The notes beneath the pieces are model-generated. The model had not been told where the DNA came from and did not search any database. It saw only the letters and a list, made by a program, of their open reading frames with translations. A stretch of DNA of 64,000 nucleotides from Halorubrum salinarum. GTDB lineage: Archaea > Halobacteriota > Halobacteria > Halobacteriales > Haloferacaceae. Each line of letters starts with the position of its first letter. Within the stretch, counting starts at the first letter, position 1. Of the stretch, positions 16,808-25,780 are shown in pieces. The stretch spans positions 2,790,001-2,854,000 of the forward strand of contig NZ_CP053941.1 in the NCBI RefSeq assembly GCF_013267195.1, given 5' to 3'. Position numbers and translations under genes: made by a program.

Positions 16808-16916
16808 GAGCGCGGGGGCCTCGCCGCTCGAACGCCGCCGATCGAGCGGCGGAGACTTTCGTATGGGCCGAATACGCCTGACACAGCGCGTGTGGCGCCG
16901 ATCCGGCGGGGCACAC

Positions 16917-16926
16917 AACACTTATC
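16917..16926 (+). promoter_or_regulatory. TATA-like element of cspA
   Basis: ACACTTATCA is centred about 31 bases before the cspA ATG. Confidence 0.4.
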
Positions 16927-16953
16927 ACCACGTCGGGAGACAGTTAGGACGCG

Positions 16954-17148
16954 ATGGCGACAGGCAAGGTCGACTTCTTCAACGACACCGGCGGCTACGG
17001 ATTCATCGAGACTGACGACGCTGACGAGGACGTGTTCTTCCACATGGAAGACGTCGGCGGCCCGGACCTCGAGGAGGGACAGGAGGTAGAGTTCGAGATC
17101 GAGGAGGCGGACAAGGGTCCGCGCGCGACGAACCTCACTCGGCTGTAG
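16954..17148 (+). CDS. cspA: Cold shock protein (CspA family)
   Basis: A 64-residue single cold-shock domain. It has the RNP1-like segment GGYGFIE and the RNP2-like segment DVFFHM, and ends KGPRATNL. Acidic overall, as expected for a haloarchaeal Csp. It binds single-stranded nucleic acid, probably as an RNA chaperone. It has its own promoter-like element and a possible short leader. Confidence 0.95.
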   Translation: MATGKVDFFNDTGGYGFIETDDADEDVFFHMEDVGGPDLEEGQEVEFEIEEADKGPRATNLTRL

Positions 17149-17265
17149 CTCGGTCGCGGCATCCGCTACCGACGAACTCGGACAGCTCTCGAAACGCGTT
17201 CTCCGTATATTACCACCGCGAGCCGTGCCGCCGCCGTTTTGGTCGCCGGGCCTGAACCCCCGGCC

Positions 17266-17805
17266 ATGGAGCCCGCCGAGCTCGACGCGTTCGTCGCCGA
17301 GAACCTCGACCGCTACGCCGAGACGCAGGGCGTCCTCCCGGAACGCTTAGCGGAGTTCGGGAAGGCGTACCGGTCGCAGGGACACCTCACGCGCGAGCAG
17401 CTGTACGAGATCGCCTACGAGTCGTCGACCCGGAGCGCCTATCACGTCGAGAAGAACCCCGAGTCCCGGTGCCGCGAGGTGACGCGGAACGCCCGCGCCG
17501 CGGACGGGGACTTCTCGACGATCCACCTGATCACCGGCCTCGCCGGGTTCAAGGCGCCGACCGCCTCGTACGTGCTGGCCGCGCTCGACGGCGACCGGCA
17601 CGCCGTCGTGGACACGCGCGTCTGGGCGTCCTTGGAGCGGCTCGGCTACCTCGACGGGCGGAAGGAGTCGTTTGACGCCGCCGATTACGTGACGATGATC
17701 GAGCCCATCCGCGACATCGCCGCCGAGACCGGGCACCGCGCGGTCGACGTGGGGTACGCGCTGTTCGCGCACGACGCGCACGTCCGGGAGGGGACGCTCC
17801 ACTGA
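17266..17805 (+). CDS. Uncharacterised protein with HhH-GPD (DNA glycosylase) -like core
   Basis: A 179-residue protein with no obvious named family. Residues 92-102 (GFKAPTASYVL) align without gaps to the helix-hairpin-helix GVGRKTANVVL of endonuclease III. VVDTRVWASLERLG then aligns to the AVDTHIFRV strand-helix, so that D116 sits at the catalytic aspartate position. The distance from the position of the EndoIII lysine (here P98) to D116 is 18, exactly as in EndoIII. Pro in place of Lys would fit a monofunctional glycosylase-like fold or a non-enzymatic relative. It lacks a 4Fe-4S cluster loop. No operon partners. Family assignment is inference from motif spacing. Confidence 0.6.
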   Translation: MEPAELDAFVAENLDRYAETQGVLPERLAEFGKAYRSQGHLTREQLYEIAYESSTRSAYHVEKNPESRCREVTRNARAADGDFSTIHLITGLAGFKAPTASYVLAALDGDRHAVVDTRVWASLERLGYLDGRKESFDAADYVTMIEPIRDIAAETGHRAVDVGYALFAHDAHVREGTLH

Positions 17806-17851
17806 GCGGCGCGCGGGGACGGCCGCCGGCGACACGAGGCGCGGCGACTGC

Positions 17852-18811
17852 CTACACCGGGTACTCGACGCCGGTCGCCTCGGTCGAGTACGCCCAGAGC
17901 TCCCGGGCGTCGTCGCGGTCGTAAGAGGCGTCGTTCGAGCGCCCCACGGTCGGGTGCCCGCGCATGTTCATCAGCCCGCCGGGCTCGACGTAGGCGCCGC
18001 CGTCGACGTCGGTCGTCGCCGCGTACAGCATCGGCTCGACGCCGATATCGGCGTCCTGGCCCAGCACCGCGTTCGCGGCCTTCATCCCGACCTTCATCAG
18101 GGGGTTCCCGCTCTCCTCGGCGGTGCGCATCTGGAGGTTCGTGTCCGTGTAACCCGGGTGGCAGGCGACGCTGCGGATCCCCGGACCGTCCCCCTCGCCG
18201 TCCGCCGCGTCGAGGCGGCGCTGGAGCTCGTAGGCGAACAGCAGGTTCGCGAGCTTGCTGCGCCCATATGCCTGCCACTTCCCGTAGGAGCGCTCCCAGT
18301 TGAGGTCGGAGAAGTCCATCTCTCCCTGCTCGTGGGCGCCGGACGACTGGGTGACGACGCGCGCGTCGCCGCCGATCCCCTCGGCGGCGGCGAGGAGGTC
18401 GAACAGCCGCCCCGTGAGCGCGAAGTGGCCGAGGTGGTTGACGCCGAACTGCGTCTCGAACCCGTCCTCGGTCTCGCTCCGCGGGATGGCCATCACGCCC
18501 GCGTTGTTACAGAGGACGTCGACGGCGTCGTAGTCGTCCGCCAGCCCCTCGGCGAACGCCTTCACCGAGTCGAGCGAGGCGAGGTCGCACTCCCGGACGT
18601 CGAGGTCGCCGTCGAGGCTTCCCCGGACCTCGGACCGGATCTCGTCGGCGGCGTCCTCGGCGCGCTCGACGCTCCGACACGCCATCACGACGGTCGCGCC
18701 CTTCGCGGCGAACTCCCGGGTGCCCGCGTAGCCGAGCCCGCTGTTCGCGCCGGTGACGACCACCGTCTTCCCGTCCAGTCGCGGCATCTCGTCGGCCGTC
18801 CAGTCCGTCAT
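17852..18811 (-). CDS. Short-chain dehydrogenase/reductase (retinol dehydrogenase/WWOX-like)
   Basis: A 319-residue classical-type SDR. It has the cofactor motif TGANSGLG near residue 18, CNNAGVMA near residue 95, the catalytic Ser in VVTQSSGAH and YGRSKLAN as the YxxxK motif, followed by CHPGYTDTNLQ. The R of MACRS after strand 2 suggests NADP(H). The ATG at 18811 is preferred because upstream in-frame sequence is arginine-rich and unlike a halophilic protein. Substrate unknown. Divergent from top6B. Confidence 0.9.
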   Translation of the reverse strand: MTDWTADEMPRLDGKTVVVTGANSGLGYAGTREFAAKGATVVMACRSVERAEDAADEIRSEVRGSLDGDLDVRECDLASLDSVKAFAEGLADDYDAVDVLCNNAGVMAIPRSETEDGFETQFGVNHLGHFALTGRLFDLLAAAEGIGGDARVVTQSSGAHEQGEMDFSDLNWERSYGKWQAYGRSKLANLLFAYELQRRLDAADGEGDGPGIRSVACHPGYTDTNLQMRTAEESGNPLMKVGMKAANAVLGQDADIGVEPMLYAATTDVDGGAYVEPGGLMNMRGHPTVGRSNDASYDRDDARELWAYSTEATGVEYPV

Positions 18812-18970
18812 GGATCGGAAATGGGGCGTCGCAGTGAGAAACCTGTCGGCGGGCGAACCGGCTCCACGAAGCCGTCCCGTAGCGCGGTGAGACGCCCTGA
18901 TAGAGCGACCCACACGCCGGACGAGACGGCGTCTGACGCCGGACTCCACTTTCACTGCGCCGCCGGTGCG

Positions 18971-18978
18971 TTTTTAGG
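18971..18978 (+). promoter_or_regulatory. TATA-like element of the top6B-top6A operon
   Basis: TTTTTAGG is centred about 32 bases before the top6B ATG. A purine-rich GGGAGGGAT lies 5-13 bases before the ATG and may act as a ribosome-binding site. Confidence 0.4.
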
Positions 18979-19005
18979 TGCCTCGGGGGAAGGGAGGGAT
19001 ACCGA

Positions 19006-21456
19006 ATGACGTCCTTCCAGTCGACGATCGGCGACGAGGAGGGGATCGCGGAGGAGCTGGCCGAGGGCCAGCGCGAGATCTCCATCGCCGAGTTCTTCGA
19101 GAAGAACAAACACATGCTCGGGTTCGACTCGGGCGCCCGCGGGCTCGTCACCGCCGTCAAGGAGGCGGTCGACAACGCCCTCGACGCGACCGAGGAGGCC
19201 GGCGTCCTCCCCGACATCTACATCGAGATAGAGGAGGTGGGCGACTACTACCGGCTCGTCATAGAGGACAACGGGCCGGGGATCACGAAGGAACAGCTCC
19301 CGAAGGTGTTCGGGAAGCTCCTGTACGGCAGCCGGTTCCACGCGCGCGAGCAGTCCCGCGGGCAGCAGGGGATCGGCATCTCGGCGGCCGTGCTCTATTC
19401 GCAGCTCACCTCCGGCCAGCCGGCGAAGATCACTTCGCGCCCGAAGGGGCAGTCGCGGGCGCAGTACTTCGAGCTCATCATCGACACCGACACGAACGAG
19501 CCGGAGATCCAGGCCGACGAGGAGACGACGTGGGACCGCCCGCACGGCACCCGGATCGAGCTGGAGATGGAGGCGAACATGCGCGCCCGCCAGCAGCTCC
19601 ACGACTACGTGAAACACACCGCGGTCGTCAACCCGCACGCGCGGCTCGAACTCCGCGAGCCGGGGCTCGACGAGCCGATGAAGTTCGAGCGCGCGACCGA
19701 CGAGCTGCCGGCGGAGACGAACGAGATCCGTCCCCATCCGCACGGCGTCGAGCTCGGGACGCTGATCAAGATGCTGGAGGCGACCGAGTCGTACTCCGTC
19801 TCCGGGTTCCTCCAGGAGGAGTTCACGCGCGTCGGCAAGAAGACCGCCGACAGCGTGATCGGCAACTTCCGCGACGTGTACTACGGCCGCGAGCTCGCCT
19901 GGTCACCGCCGCGCGCCCACGACGACCGGGACGTGGCGGCCGCGGTCTCGGAGGCCGTCGCGAACAAGGGCGAGGCGGCGACGACCGCCTTCGCCGAGGG
20001 CGTCGCCGAGACGGTGGGGAACAAAGACCGGATCGCCCGGTCCGAGGTCGCCGAGATCGTCGACAACACCGCCGAGACAGTCGCCGACGACACGGGCAAG
20101 ACGTTCGGCGGAACCGTCCGCGAGAACGCGGTCGACGCCGCGTGGCGAGCGGTCACCGGACTCGGCGGCGACGCGGACGAGGGCGGGTCGGACGGCGACG
20201 ACGGCGACGCTGAGTCGCCGCTCGTCCCCGACGTGTACGCGCTCGTCGACGAGGCGACGTCGACGCGGAAGGACGACGCGGCGGTCCAGGCGATGGCGGA
20301 GGCGCTCGCGCGCCGGTTCGAGAACGTCGACGGCGACGCGTTCCGGATCACCCGCGACGACCTCGAACGGCTCGTCGCGGACGCGGCGTCGTTCGTCGCC
20401 GAGCAGCGCGACGCGACGTTCGGCGAGACCGCGCGCGAGAACGTCGTCGAGGCGTTCTGGTCGCGGGCGCGGACGGTGCCGGACGACCCGCCGAAGGTGA
20501 AGGCGATCGCGGGCGACCGCGACGCCGCCGCCGACCTGCTCGAAGCGATGCGGACCACGGACATCCTCGCGCCCCCGACCGACTGCCTCGCGCCGATCAC
20601 GGCGGAGCTGGTCGAGGCCGGGCTCCGCAAGGAGTACGACGCCGACTTCTACGCGGCCGCGACCCGCGACGCCGACGTCCACGGCGGCGACCCGTTCATC
20701 GTCGAGGCCGGCATCGCCTACGGCGGGTCGATCCCGTCCGAGGGGTCGGTCGACCTGCTCCGGTTCGCGAACCGCGTCCCGCTCGTCTACCAGCGCGGCG
20801 CCTGCGCGACGACGGACGTGATAAAGGGGATCGGGTGGCGGAACTACGGGCTCGACCAGCCCGGCGGCTCCGGGATGCCGAACGGGCCGGCCGTCATCAG
20901 CATTCACGTCGCCTCCACCAACGTCCCGTTCACGAGCGAGTCGAAGGACGCGCTCGCGAACGTTCCGGAGATCGAAGACGAGATAGAGCTCGCGGTGCGG
21001 GAGGCCGCCCGCGAGCTGAAGTCGTACCTCAGCAAGCGGCGCTCGATGCAACAGCGCCGGGAGAAGCAGGACGTGCTGGGTCGGATCCTCCCCGAGATGG
21101 CCGACAAGGTCTCGGAGGTCACGGGCCGACCGCGCCCCGACATCGACGGGGCCCTGGCGCGGATCATGAACAACGTGAGCGTCGAGCGCGAGGTGAACGG
21201 CGAGACGGTGACGCTCGTCGTCGAGAACCACTCCGACGTGAACGAGCAGCTGGAGATCACGGACATCGTCTCGACCGAGCCGACCGACCTCTCGGACGGG
21301 ACGGTGGTGGATATGGACGGCGAGTGGTTCGTCCAGTGGAAGCCCGAGGTGCCCTCGGGCGACGAGCGGGAACTGACGTACGCGGTCGACGGCGACGCGG
21401 AGTTCGAGGTCAGCGTCGGCGGCGTGGAGACGGAGAAACTGACGGTGAACGCCTAA
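19006..21456 (+). CDS. top6B: DNA topoisomerase VI subunit B
   Basis: An 816-residue ATPase subunit. The GHKL domain has [17 protein letters not shown] and [17 protein letters not shown]. The H2TH segment ends near residue 300 ([21 protein letters not shown] region). The transducer resumes near residue 500 ([12 protein letters not shown], then [15 protein letters not shown]). The last 90 residues form an Ig-like C-terminal domain. Between H2TH and transducer lies an insertion of about 190 residues with a 39-residue motif present twice (342-380 and 447-485). With Top6A it makes the A2B2 type IIB topoisomerase that relaxes and decatenates DNA. It is directly abutted by top6A. Confidence 0.97.
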   Translation: MTSFQSTIGDEEGIAEELAEGQREISIAEFFEKNKHMLGFDSGARGLVTAVKEAVDNALDATEEAGVLPDIYIEIEEVGDYYRLVIEDNGPGITKEQLPKVFGKLLYGSRFHAREQSRGQQGIGISAAVLYSQLTSGQPAKITSRPKGQSRAQYFELIIDTDTNEPEIQADEETTWDRPHGTRIELEMEANMRARQQLHDYVKHTAVVNPHARLELREPGLDEPMKFERATDELPAETNEIRPHPHGVELGTLIKMLEATESYSVSGFLQEEFTRVGKKTADSVIGNFRDVYYGRELAWSPPRAHDDRDVAAAVSEAVANKGEAATTAFAEGVAETVGNKDRIARSEVAEIVDNTAETVADDTGKTFGGTVRENAVDAAWRAVTGLGGDADEGGSDGDDGDAESPLVPDVYALVDEATSTRKDDAAVQAMAEALARRFENVDGDAFRITRDDLERLVADAASFVAEQRDATFGETARENVVEAFWSRARTVPDDPPKVKAIAGDRDAAADLLEAMRTTDILAPPTDCLAPITAELVEAGLRKEYDADFYAAATRDADVHGGDPFIVEAGIAYGGSIPSEGSVDLLRFANRVPLVYQRGACATTDVIKGIGWRNYGLDQPGGSGMPNGPAVISIHVASTNVPFTSESKDALANVPEIEDEIELAVREAARELKSYLSKRRSMQQRREKQDVLGRILPEMADKVSEVTGRPRPDIDGALARIMNNVSVEREVNGETVTLVVENHSDVNEQLEITDIVSTEPTDLSDGTVVDMDGEWFVQWKPEVPSGDERELTYAVDGDAEFEVSVGGVETEKLTVNA

Positions 21457-22542
21457 ATGACGACAGAAAGCGACGCACGAGACGAGCTGATCGACCTGGC
21501 GGCGGACTTCTACGACCAGTTCGCGTCGGGGTCGATCCCGGAGATGACGCTCCCCACGCGGACGAAGAGCAACATCGAGTACGACGAGGAGAGCGGCGTC
21601 TGGACCTACGGCGACCGCACCTCGACGCGCAGCGCCAACTCGGTGCGGGGGGCGCGCAAGCTGTTGAAGGCCGCCTACACCATCGAGTTCCTCGCGAACC
21701 AGCTCGACGACGACCGCTCGTCGACGCTGCGTGAGCTGTACTACCTCTCCGAGTCATGGGACAACGACGAGGCGCAGTTCTCCTCGCAGGACGAGTCGAA
21801 CGACCTCGTGGAGGACTTAGAGATTGTCACGGGCGTCACCCGCGAGGACTTCCACATGCGCCCGGAGGAGTCGGGCGCGAAGGTGATGGGGCCGCTGGAG
21901 ATCCGCGAACAGACCAACCGCGGCGACCGCGAGATCCACTGCCAGCTCGACGTGGGCCAGGGCGGCTACCAGATCCCCAACAACCCGGACACCATCGAGT
22001 TCCTTGACAACGACGCCGAGTTCGTCCTCTGCGTGGAGACCGGCGGCATGCGCGACCGGCTCGTCGAGAACGGGTTCGACGAGGAACACGACGCCCTCGT
22101 CGTCCACCTCGGCGGGCAGCCGGCGCGCGCGACCCGGCGGCTGACGAAGCGCTTCCACGACGAGCTCGACCTCCCTGTGGTGGTGTTCACCGACGGCGAC
22201 CCGTGGTCGTACCGGATCTACGGCTCCGTCGCGTACGGCTCGATCAAGTCCGCGCACCTCTCGAAGTACCTCGCGACGCCGGAGGCGCGGTTCATCGGGA
22301 TCCAGCCCGAGGACATCGTCGAGTACGACCTCCCCTCGGACCCGCTCTCGGACTCGGACGTTAACGCCCTCGAATCGGAGCTGGAGGACCCGCGCTTCCA
22401 GACGGACTACTGGGAGGAGCAGATCGAGCTCCAGCTCGACATCGGCAAGAAGTCCGAACAGCAGTCGCTCGCGAGCCGCGGGCTCGACTTCGTCACGGAC
22501 ACCTACCTCCCCGAGCGGCTCGGCGAGATGGGCGTGCTGTAG
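21457..22542 (+). CDS. top6A: DNA topoisomerase VI subunit A (Spo11-like)
   Basis: A 361-residue cleavage subunit. It contains the CAP/winged-helix region with the catalytic tyrosine in [11 protein letters not shown] and a Toprim domain with [11 protein letters not shown] and [20 protein letters not shown] carrying the Mg-binding acidic residues. The start codon directly follows the top6B stop, so the subunits are co-expressed. Length is normal for the archaeal family. Confidence 0.97.
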   Translation: MTTESDARDELIDLAADFYDQFASGSIPEMTLPTRTKSNIEYDEESGVWTYGDRTSTRSANSVRGARKLLKAAYTIEFLANQLDDDRSSTLRELYYLSESWDNDEAQFSSQDESNDLVEDLEIVTGVTREDFHMRPEESGAKVMGPLEIREQTNRGDREIHCQLDVGQGGYQIPNNPDTIEFLDNDAEFVLCVETGGMRDRLVENGFDEEHDALVVHLGGQPARATRRLTKRFHDELDLPVVVFTDGDPWSYRIYGSVAYGSIKSAHLSKYLATPEARFIGIQPEDIVEYDLPSDPLSDSDVNALESELEDPRFQTDYWEEQIELQLDIGKKSEQQSLASRGLDFVTDTYLPERLGEMGVL

Positions 22543-22579
22543 GCGCGACCGCCGGCCCGACCGCGGACGGCGACTCCCG

Positions 22580-22816
22580 CTACTCGTCCTCGTACCCGAT
22601 CTCGTCGATCGCGCGCCGCTCGCCGTCCGAATCGTCGTTCGCGTACTTGTAGACGACCCCGTCTTCCTCGTCCGCCGTCGCCATGTGGGACCCGTCACAG
22701 AGCGACTTCGAGTCCGACAGGCCGCACCGACAGACGTAGATGAGGCCGTCGTCGCCCTTGTCGTCGTCGTCGAGAATCTCCGGACCCCGCTCCTCGTGCG
22801 TGACTTCGCGCGCCAT
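22580..22816 (-). CDS. CDGSH iron-sulfur domain protein
   Basis: A 78-residue protein with one CDGSH motif: C-R-C-GLSDSKSL-CDGSH. The three Cys and one His are the expected 2Fe-2S ligands. The proline that usually lies two residues before the third Cys is Ser here. The rest is acidic. Probably a cytosolic redox or electron-transfer protein; partner unknown. It is divergent from msrB, which also handles redox stress. Confidence 0.9.
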   Translation of the reverse strand: MAREVTHEERGPEILDDDDKGDDGLIYVCRCGLSDSKSLCDGSHMATADEEDGVVYKYANDDSDGERRAIDEIGYEDE

Positions 22817-22893
22817 GGTCGCGATTCGGCTCCCACTCGAATACGGCTTGTGACCGCCGCAACCCCCTTGCCCGTGGGGTCCGTATCGGTGGT

Positions 22894-23304
22894 ATGAGCG
22901 AGACCGACGAGCGGGATCCGAGCGATCTGACGGACGAGGAGTGGCGCGAGCGGCTCTCCGACGAGGAGTACCGCGTGCTCCGCGAGAGCGGCACGGAGGC
23001 GAAGTTCTCCGGCGAGTACGTCGACCACCACCCCGACGACGGGGAGTACCGCTGTCGCGCCTGCGGCACCGTCCTCTTCGACGCCGAGACGAAGTACGAG
23101 TCCGGCTGCGGGTGGCCGGCCTTCTACGCCGCCGAGGAGGACTCAGTGACGACGACGATAGACACGAGCCACGGGATGCGCCGCACCGAAGTCCGGTGCG
23201 CGAACTGCGACTCCCACCTCGGGCACGTGTTCGACGACGGCCCGGAGCCGACCGGGAAGCGCTTCTGTATCAACTCGGTCGCGATGGAGTACGACGAGGA
23301 GTAG
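22894..23304 (+). CDS. msrB: Peptide-methionine (R)-S-oxide reductase MsrB
   Basis: A 136-residue MsrB. Two CxxC pairs (CRAC, CANC) bind structural zinc, with GCGWPAFYA, the SHLGHVFDDGP motif, and the catalytic cysteine in KRFCINSVAM. It reduces methionine-R-sulfoxide in oxidised proteins. The N-terminal 30 residues carry the usual DEEWRERLSDEEYRVLRE segment. No resolving Cys fused; no MsrA nearby. Confidence 0.97.
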   Translation: MSETDERDPSDLTDEEWRERLSDEEYRVLRESGTEAKFSGEYVDHHPDDGEYRCRACGTVLFDAETKYESGCGWPAFYAAEEDSVTTTIDTSHGMRRTEVRCANCDSHLGHVFDDGPEPTGKRFCINSVAMEYDEE

Positions 23305-23349
23305 CCGGGGCGGGAGGAGGCGAGACCGGCGCGGCCGTCAGCGTCGCCG

Positions 23350-24102
23350 TCAGGACTCACACAGCGGGAGCCTGACGACGAAGACGGCGCCTTCCGGGTC
23401 GTTGTCCTCGACCCACACGTCGCCGTCGTAGATCTCGACGAGCGAGCGCACGAGGTACAGCCCGATCCCCGCGCCCGGGCTGTCGAGCCCCTTCTCCCCC
23501 TTGCCGAATATCTCGTCGCGCTGGTCCTCGGGGACGCCCGGCCCGTTGTCGGCGACTCGGACCTCGGCGACGCCCGCGGCCTCATCGACGGACGCGGACA
23601 CCGTCACCTTCGGCGGCGTCTTGTCGTTGTGTTGGACCGCGTTCCGCAGGAGGTTGCGGAACACGGAGCTCAGCATCTCGTCGCCGACGACCGCGACCTC
23701 GGGGAACGACCCCTCGACGGTGAAGACGGCCTCCGAGTACCCCGAGCGGACCTCCTCGACCTGCTGTGAGAGGACGCGGTCGAGGGCGATGCGACTCGGC
23801 TCGACGTCCTCGCGGAGCATCACCTCCGCGAGGTCCCGGACCGTCGTCGTGAGCGAGACGGCGCTCTGGGTGTTCCGCTTGATCACGTCCAGGTACTTCT
23901 CGCCCTCCTCGTCGACGTGGTCGTCGAGCAGTTCGGCGTAGGCCCCGACGAGCTGGAGGTCGTTGCGGATGTCGTGGCGCATCACCTGGTTCAGCAGCTG
24001 TAAGTCGTCGCGCTGGCGCTTGAGCCGCTCTTCCGGGTCCTGATCGCGGGGGGCCTCGACCGCCCCGTCGCCGTCCACGTCGGCGTTCGCCTCCTCGCTC
24101 AT
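23350..24102 (-). CDS. Histidine kinase lacking a recognisable sensor domain
   Basis: A 250-residue protein. After an acidic N-terminus and a short coiled coil (about 28-36) comes the H-box VMRHDIRNDLQL, then the ATPase domain with N-box FRNLLRNAVQHND, G1 VADNGPGVPE and G2 GAGIGLYLVRSL. No PAS, GAF or transmembrane segment precedes the H-box, so the input is probably a partner protein. No response regulator is adjacent. Convergent with msrB. Confidence 0.92.
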   Translation of the reverse strand: MSEEANADVDGDGAVEAPRDQDPEERLKRQRDDLQLLNQVMRHDIRNDLQLVGAYAELLDDHVDEEGEKYLDVIKRNTQSAVSLTTTVRDLAEVMLREDVEPSRIALDRVLSQQVEEVRSGYSEAVFTVEGSFPEVAVVGDEMLSSVFRNLLRNAVQHNDKTPPKVTVSASVDEAAGVAEVRVADNGPGVPEDQRDEIFGKGEKGLDSPGAGIGLYLVRSLVEIYDGDVWVEDNDPEGAVFVVRLPLCES

Positions 24103-24167
24103 ACCGGACGCTACGGACCCTCGTCGCTTTTACATACCGATCCGGAGGGGTACGCTCCGACGATGGG

Positions 24168-25322
24168 TTACATCCCCTCGTCGAGTAGCTCGCGGGCGAC
24201 GATGTTCTTCTGGATCTCCGTGGTGCCCTCGTAGATCTGGGTGATCTTCGCGTCGCGGTAGAGCCGCTCGACGTCGTGGTCGTTGACGAAGCCGGCGCCG
24301 CCGTGGACCTGGACCGCCTCGTCGGCGACCTCGACCGCGGTCCGCGAGGCGAACTCCTTGGCCATCGACGCGAGCGCGGTGAGGTCGCCGGCCTCGTTGT
24401 CGACCGCCCACGCCGAGCGGTAGGTGAGCCAGCGCGCGGCCTCGGTGTTGGTGTGCATCTCCGCGAGCTTGTGTTTGATCGCCTGGAAGTCGGAGATGGA
24501 GCGCCCGAACTGCTCGCGCTCCTCGGCGTACTCCAGCGCCCGCTCGGCGGCGCCGCGGGCGATGCCGACGCCCTGCGCGGCGACCGCGGTGCGGGTCTCG
24601 TCGAAGAACTGCATGAGCTGTAAAAAGCCCATCCCGCGCTGGCCGATGAGGTTCTCCTCGGGGACGCGCACGTCGTCGAAGCGCAGCTCGGCGGTGTCGC
24701 TCGCGCGGATCCCGAGCTTGCCGGTGATCTTGTCGCGGGTGAGCCCGTCGCGGTCGCCCTCGACGAGGATCTGCGAGTAGCCCGAGTAGCGGTCGTCGAT
24801 GTCCGGGTCCGTCTCGCAGACGACGACGAAGTAGTCCGCGACGGTGCCGTTCGTGATCCACATCTTCGAGCCGTTGATCACCCACTCGTCGCCGTCCTTC
24901 TCCGCACGGGTGGCGACGCTGGTCACGTCCGAGCCCGCCTGCGGCTCCGAGATGGCCGAGCCCATCACCGCGTCGCCCGCGGTCACCTCGGGGAGGACAC
25001 GTTCCTTCTGTTCCTCCGTGCCGAACTCCATGAGCGCCTCCGCCCCGAAGCCGGCGCTGGAGATACAGAGCCCGATGCCGGGGTCGGCCGCGAACAGCTC
25101 CTCGGTGAGGATGGCGTTCTCCAGCGACGAGTAGCCGATCCCGCCGTACTCGACCGGGACGTGCGGCGCGAGCAGCCCCATGTCGGCCGCCTTGTCCATG
25201 ATCTCGTGCGGGTACGACTCCTCGACGTCGTACTCGGTCGCGACCGGTCGGATCTCCTCGTCGGCGAACTTCCGGACCTCCTCGCGCAGCTGCTTCTGCT
25301 CGTCGGTTAGCTGGAACTCCAT
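24168..25322 (-). CDS. Acyl-CoA dehydrogenase
   Basis: A 384-residue FAD enzyme of beta-oxidation or branched-acyl degradation. It has the N-terminal helical domain (ELTDEQKQLREEVRKF begins at residue 4), the middle beta domain with SAISEPQAGSD and WITNGTVADYFVV, and the C-terminal domain with REQFGRSISDFQAIKHKLAEM and the YEGTTEIQKNIVAREL end. The Glu of YEGTTE aligns with the catalytic base of short/medium-chain enzymes. Substrate length cannot be read from the sequence. Monocistronic by spacing. Confidence 0.95.
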   Translation of the reverse strand: MEFQLTDEQKQLREEVRKFADEEIRPVATEYDVEESYPHEIMDKAADMGLLAPHVPVEYGGIGYSSLENAILTEELFAADPGIGLCISSAGFGAEALMEFGTEEQKERVLPEVTAGDAVMGSAISEPQAGSDVTSVATRAEKDGDEWVINGSKMWITNGTVADYFVVVCETDPDIDDRYSGYSQILVEGDRDGLTRDKITGKLGIRASDTAELRFDDVRVPEENLIGQRGMGFLQLMQFFDETRTAVAAQGVGIARGAAERALEYAEEREQFGRSISDFQAIKHKLAEMHTNTEAARWLTYRSAWAVDNEAGDLTALASMAKEFASRTAVEVADEAVQVHGGAGFVNDHDVERLYRDAKITQIYEGTTEIQKNIVARELLDEGM

Positions 25323-25425
25323 ACGCGGTCCATCAGGATCGAGCGTGATAATCGTTGGCGAACGTGGAACAATCCGCGAGGAGTTGTTCGTTTACGCGGC
25401 TCGCGGTGCGGCGGCGGGGGACGGC

Positions 25426-25761
25426 TCAGTACTCGCGCTCCTCGCGCACCTCGTAGTGGCGCGCGCGGTCGTCCCAGCGCGCGAGGACCTCGCGGGCCGC
25501 CGGCGGGACGTGCGCCTCCCGGAACTCCTCGCCGGCGAACCGCTTCACCGACTCGATCGAGTCGAATCGGAGAACCGTGACGAACTCGACCTCGTCGCCG
25601 TCGACCTCGTCGCCGTCGCCCTCGCGGCGGAGCACGCGCGCGCCGCGGTAGCCGTCGTTGTCCGCGTCGGCGAAGCCGGGTAGGATCTCCTCGCGGAGCA
25701 GCCGCTCGTACTCGTCCGCGTCCGCCCGCGCCGTCCAGCCGTGCCAGATCCGGTCGATCAT
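25426..25761 (-). CDS. Antibiotic biosynthesis monooxygenase-like (ABM) ferredoxin-fold protein
   Basis: A 111-residue protein. It begins MIDRIWHGWTA, has the pattern ADEYERLLREEILPGF and EFVTVLRFDSIESVKRFAG, and ends with RHYEVREE, all typical of dimeric alpha/beta ABM or stress-response A/B barrel proteins. Catalytic function is uncertain. It lies 19 bases after the aminotransferase and is the third gene of the Lrp/aminotransferase operon. A small GACGAGGTCGACGGC-type duplication encodes GDEVDGDEV in a loop. Confidence 0.75.
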   Translation of the reverse strand: MIDRIWHGWTARADADEYERLLREEILPGFADADNDGYRGARVLRREGDGDEVDGDEVEFVTVLRFDSIESVKRFAGEEFREAHVPPAAREVLARWDDRARHYEVREEREY

Positions 25762-25780
25762 CGCCCTCGGAGGAGCCCCG

